64,000 nt of DNA, from the NCBI RefSeq assembly GCF_921293095.1, contig NC_060251.1, positions 38,917,644-38,981,643 on the forward strand, read 5' to 3'. Positions 59,860-64,000 of this stretch are shown here, piece after piece. A program made the position numbers and the translations under genes. Source of the stretch: Ischnura elegans (taxonomy: Eukaryota; Arthropoda; Insecta; Odonata; Coenagrionidae). Positions within the stretch are counted from its first letter, which is position 1. Every line of letters starts with the position of its first letter. The notes under the pieces are model-generated. The model did no database searches. It was not told where the DNA came from and saw only the letters and a program-made list of their open reading frames with translations.

Positions 59860-60485
59860 GGGTAGTTTCCTTCATCAAAGACAACAAAAGGCATTGATTG
59901 CGATACCTTAACCACCATTAGTAAATTCATAACATACAAATTATTTAGTTTTAGAAATACTGGTTTAGACAAATCTTAATGGTCAATTTTAATCTCATTT
60001 TAAAAAGGCCAGATTGGTGCCCATGCGATGCCACTCCACGTGACATCACAGGGACCTAGATTTAATACGAGTTTTACATTGTCTGAGATTACCAATGCAT
60101 GCATGAGGCACAGAGCTCAGGGAAACATCTCTTAATAATCACTTATTAAAATTGGCAATGGTCGGAAAGTTTCCTTCGTTAGATAGGGTATTAATAATCC
60201 TTATTCAAGCCAAGCACTACCTGCTATCAGCCTGCATTGTATCGGCGCTCATAGCCTTGCATCAAGGTGGCCTCACACGGTGGCAGCCGGAGCCAGAATG
60301 ACATCACAAAGGCTTTTCCCAGAATTCATACTTAGCCGTCGTGTTTTCGTGGGCTTGAAAATTTTTACTTTTCATTTAATCGCGAAAAATTGATATCGCC
60401 ATTTAAAAATCTAAAAGCGTGAAATACATACTCCAGGAGTAATAATCTTTCGATTTGGGCAATAAAAAAACATAGGAAACCACCC
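59860..60485. mobile_element. GGGTAGTTTCCT MITE, copy 4
   Basis: 626 bp, from GGGTAGTTTCCTTCATC to TAGGAAACCACCC with TA outside both ends. Small internal deletions compared with copy 1. Confidence 0.85.
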
Positions 60486-60487
60486 TA

Positions 60488-62851
60488 TTACAAGGTATAA
60501 ACAATCATCACCTAGCACAGGATAAAAGTTGATTTAAAAAAATATTTTAAAGTAACAAATCTGTAATTATAAGGACAAAAATACTTAGCTAAGAACTTAA
60601 CACAGTCAGATAATGGCATGCAGTAGGAAATAGAATGGGACTGATAGAAAAACTAAATAATTGGACATATTGTAGAAAATACATTGGCTTCATAAGAAAT
60701 CAAATATGAAGATGCCAATAGAAAATGCCCCAGGCAAAAACTGATATGATTTTGAATCCTTATGTTTAAACTTCAGGTCATTTCATCCTGGCTGTACAAA
60801 CGTATACATACAAAATTAGCACATAAACCATTTAAAACCAAAGTCATATTTTACATTAATCAATCAATAAATGATTGCGCACACACTCCAGAATTGAAAT
60901 AAAATATTTCGTGGCCTCTAAAAATTAAATTCTTGAAGTATGCCAGAGTAAAAAGAAATGAAATGCTTTTATTAAGCAAAAGACTGATAGACAATACCAA
61001 AATCACCACGAAAAACAGTCTATATTAGAATGCTGAAAATTTCAAGTTGATTAAATCCAAAGAATTGTGGGTCCATATAAATACTGTCTTCATGCAGGAA
61101 CCATTTTATTCAAGAGGTGGAATGACTGGTTAAGTTGATTAAGAGCATGGTATTGTAGTACTGGAGCTATGGTCCACTAAAAAGAAATACAGAAAATTGC
61201 TTATCAGAACTAAGCATAGAATTTGTGGTAGCATTCATGGTTTTAACCTTTTCCCTACTGTACGTGTGGACGTTTCCTGACCCGGGAGACGACGGCTGTA
61301 TATTTACGTGTGAGATTTGCCTGGCCAGGATTACGAAAGCCATATATATATGTTTTCTACCTCTCCCCATTTTAGGACGGTCGCGGGTTTATGTCGTCTT
61401 TGTCTCGGGACGCAACCCTGTGGGGTTTAGGATTTACCCTCGGAATCCGGGAGCAGGTATAACCCCTCTTAGCCGTAAGGGACAGCGGTCGTACAATTGT
61501 TTATCCAGTCAGTTTTTGAAATAAATATTTGTTCTTTTTTCATAAAAAATAAACTAATAATTGAATTCTTTGTCTTTTGAGCAACGCTTACAATTTTTAA
61601 ACGAATTTCTACGATAATTATTGAATTATATCTCGAGTTATGTATAAACATCAACATGGAATTGCTGCTGCATTAAATGCGTTTATAATGACCTTAGAAC
61701 TTCATTTAAAATTTGACAATGCTCTGAAAAAAATAAGGAATTCAATTCAAAGTCTGCAATTTAGGTGCATGCAGCAATTATCCATTTGCTAAATACATAT
61801 AAACTATCCATAAGTTGACCGCGAACCAATGCCGCAGGTATGGTCGTAAACCGGGAAAGGAGGAAGCACAACTAATTTCCGAGTCCGAGATAATGCGGAG
61901 TCCCAGCGTGGAGGGGTCGAAAAAGGTTAAGTGAGACCCTTCTTAATGAATGTCCTCCAAAAATGCTCCTTACCATGAGAAAGAAGAGTCTCTTGGGGCT
62001 CAGTAGAGCAGTCATGCTAAGACAAAAACTCTGCCGTCTTGAAAGGGTTAAGGCGAGCAATTTTAATGTGGCAATCTATGCAATAATTAATTTTTATCAC
62101 TGAGTATTGGACATTTCAGAGTGAATAAAACACAAGTTTAAATTTATACCCTTTTTTTCTTTACTTTGACTAATGTCATTGCATTCACATCATTTCCAAA
62201 AGGTAAGTCACCTGCACACTTTTGAAAATGATGCTAAGGCATTCAAATTAGTTGAGGTCAAGAAGTACAAAATGTGTAAAAAAAATACAAATCGGTGTTC
62301 TACTTATTGCAGAATAAACTTCCTCCAAGTTATATTGCTAACAATAGAAGGGAGAATCCACTTCAGAATGGAACCAATTATGGTATGGAAATTTTAAAAA
62401 GAATGGCAAACAATTAAATGCTTTAGAAATATGTAACTTCCACTTTTTTTCTGTGAGGTGACCCAATACTAACAACGGTCACCCCACCCTTCTGCCCCAC
62501 ATAATGACAAAGTTCCCATTTTTTACATTGAGATCAAATAGACCATGGATGGACTCCATTAAAGCAAATGGCCAATGCTTCACAGTATTAACTTAAAACA
62601 TCTTGTGATAACATCATTTGTGGCAGATGCTTTTATTAATATTATTATTTGTGAAACCCATATACTGGCCGTGAATAATACAATCAGTACAATAAAGCAG
62701 CCCTTTATTCTCAAAATTATAAATTATTGGCTGAATCACATTCAATTCCAAATACATCAAAAGAATATGTACAGTATTTTCCATACCTACACTTAATCCT
62801 ATGACTCAGGTAAGATCATTTAATTAAGTATGTAAATTTGCCTCCACCTAC
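60488..62851. other. Intron of the minus-strand gene, right part
   Basis: Two GC-richer islands stand out, 61250-61500 (plus frame 61225-61524, with YVWTFPDPGDDGCIFTCEIC) and about 61815-62060. Neither shows transposon ends or a recognised domain. Confidence 0.35.
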
Positions 62852-63028
62852 CTGAAAAAAGGCAGACTTCTGCCTGAATGTCAGTTTCATAGTTAGATTA
62901 GAGGAGCATTCATTTGGTCCATATGGCACGGCGGTTATTTCAACTCTCGTTTTGAAGAAGCAATCGGATTCCAATACCACTTGGGAATACTCAGGATCAA
63001 ACTTTACAAGGCGCAGCAGCATCATATG
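62852..63028 (-). CDS. Minus-strand SRPBCC-like gene, exon 2
   Basis: 59 codons: HMMLLRLVKFDPEYSQVVLE, then SDCFFKTRVEITAVPYGPNE and LTMKLTFRQKSAFFQ. It ends at CAG|GTAGGT. The acceptor that keeps phase 0 is AAGGAAAG|CAT; the nearby TTTTAAG|G would break the frame from exon 1. Alternating charged/hydrophobic residues suggest the central beta sheet of the fold. The conserved-looking ITAVPYGPNECSSNLTM has no close family I can name. Confidence 0.6.
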
Positions 63029-63395
63029 CTTTCCTTAAAATAAGAGATGGTAAACATCGTGAGTAAAAATTATCCAAACTTGCACACCTAATACTAGATT
63101 CGGTCACACAAAGGTCCACTGCATTGACAGAAAGCTCATATGTACAGAGTTAACCGTGACTGTCTCTCGGGGATTATGGCGGCTCACCTAGCATTGGCAA
63201 AGAATAAATGACCTGGAAAAGCTTTCCCGGAACCATAGGCTTCATATCTGCACTTCGAAAGTGAGTGACCATTCGGAACCACTACAAAGGATGAAAAGTA
63301 ACACAACAAGTGCTAATTACAGCACCGACAGCAAGATTTCTCTCTCTTTTAGCAAACAAAAGCTGATGTAAAAAAGGGAGAAAAACAATGCTTAC

Positions 63396-63557
63396 TCGCT
63401 CCACGGTATCGGGTAATATGAGAAACTGAAAAAGTTCATCACTATTTACATTAATAATAGCCGATTTTTCTGCTGCAAATTGTGATGTGTCGATTTCTAC
63501 GTAACATAAAGCACCTACTAGTATTAACAAGTATGTTAATAACTTTTTTCTTTTCAT
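63396..63557 (-). CDS. Minus-strand SRPBCC-like gene, exon 1
   Basis: ATG at 63557 starts MKRKKLLTYLLILVGALCYV: a basic N-terminus and one hydrophobic segment, a signal peptide or type II anchor. It is followed by EKSAIINVNSDELFQFLILP, the start pattern of polyketide-cyclase/START-like (SRPBCC) domains, where a strand of alternating hydrophobics leads into VNSDELFQFL. The donor is GCGA|GTAAGC at 63396. An upstream in-frame ATG at 63641 would add 28 residues, but the hydrophobic segment immediately after the second ATG favours 63557. Combined with exons 2 and 3 the product is about 214 residues. The assignment rests on pattern only. Confidence 0.58.
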
Positions 63558-63659
63558 GATGAAACCCTGAGGCAAAAGGAAATATATCTCTTTCAATATC
63601 ACGTCCAAAGCATCCTTTTCTGATTTTTTGCGGATATTCACAAATTAAATAAGCACATG

Positions 63660-63780
63660 AAAATACGCTTCGTTCTTGTTTCGACGGTTCATCTTCCGCT
63701 CGCCAGGTTGATGACTGGATGAAATATTGGCGGGAATTTCATCGTCCTCTAGACGGTATCAGATGATTCCTTACAGAAAA
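63660..63780 (-). promoter_or_regulatory. Possible promoter of the minus-strand gene
   Basis: Reading the minus strand, TTCCCGCCAATATTT at about 63728-63742 contains an E2F-type core, about 180 bases before the start codon, and the region is less AT-rich than its surroundings. There is no direct evidence of a start site. Confidence 0.25.
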
Positions 63781-64000
63781 CAGTTAATTCTCGGGGTAAA
63801 AAGTTGACTACCCGCTGAAATTCCTTTAAAAAATTCGATGATACGTCAATCTGGTGAAAAGTTTTGGGAAAATAACAGTTATACAATAATAATAATAATG
63901 CAACACAAAAAATAATATTATTGAATCCCTTGCTCTATGTGGTAACTAACTATGATTAGAAGCGAAAATTTTAGGAATCAGATACATTCATAATTAAAAT

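Overview
The window is eukaryotic nuclear DNA and reads as an AT-rich, transposon-saturated arthropod (most likely insect) chromosome segment. Support for this comes from GT/AG-spliced exons in long introns, CR1-, RTE- and L1/Tx1-type LINE remains, mariner/IS630-like and hAT-like DNA elements, many elements flanked by 3-bp TTA/TAA duplications (PIF/Harbinger style), a tRNA-derived SINE, and a DM9 (DUF3421) gene. The species cannot be named from the sequence. Most open frames of 60-120 codons are chance; few genes are real.

Host genes. (1) A plus-strand DM9-domain gene has exons at 13116-13363, 17405-17542/17546 and 42943/42947-43029. Joined in frame they give two DM9 repeats of about 139 residues, with a 4.0-kb and a 25.4-kb intron. 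The large intron is almost wholly transposons. (2) A minus-strand gene runs from 63557 down to about 55910 in three phase-compatible exons. Its product has an N-terminal membrane segment followed by what looks like a START/SRPBCC-like fold. (3) Several exon-like pieces with good splice signals lie inside transposons (33.1-34.0 kb, 35.9-37.7 kb) and a THAP zinc-finger piece lies near 5.1-5.2 kb.

Layout. 1-9905 is one copy (A) of a segmental duplication; copy B is 43318-47058, starting 289 bp after the DM9 stop codon, at its 3' UTR. Copy A therefore probably follows the last exon of an upstream DM9 paralogue just outside the window. Copy A is split by a 6.5-kb TTA-flanked element that itself contains at least three further nested elements, a 188-bp tandem array and a MITE. 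9.9-13.1 kb is mostly unassigned. 13.4-17.4 kb (intron 1) holds three degenerate LINE pieces in both orientations. 17.5-42.9 kb (intron 2) holds Harbinger-like, CR1, hAT-like and mariner-like elements, a 52-bp tandem array, and a 10.6-kb inverted-repeat structure (32065-42631) whose ~1.3-kb arms were later interrupted by three other elements. 47-55.9 kb is intergenic and rich in hAT-like MITEs, with a broken RTE-type LINE. 56-64 kb is the minus-strand gene with sparse repeats.

Because many elements have an empty counterpart elsewhere in the window (copy A against B, left against right arm, or related termini), several insertion sites and target duplications can be read directly here. The chief novelty is this order-resolvable nesting, the long-arm palindrome, and the exon-like cargo in elements of uncertain superfamily.
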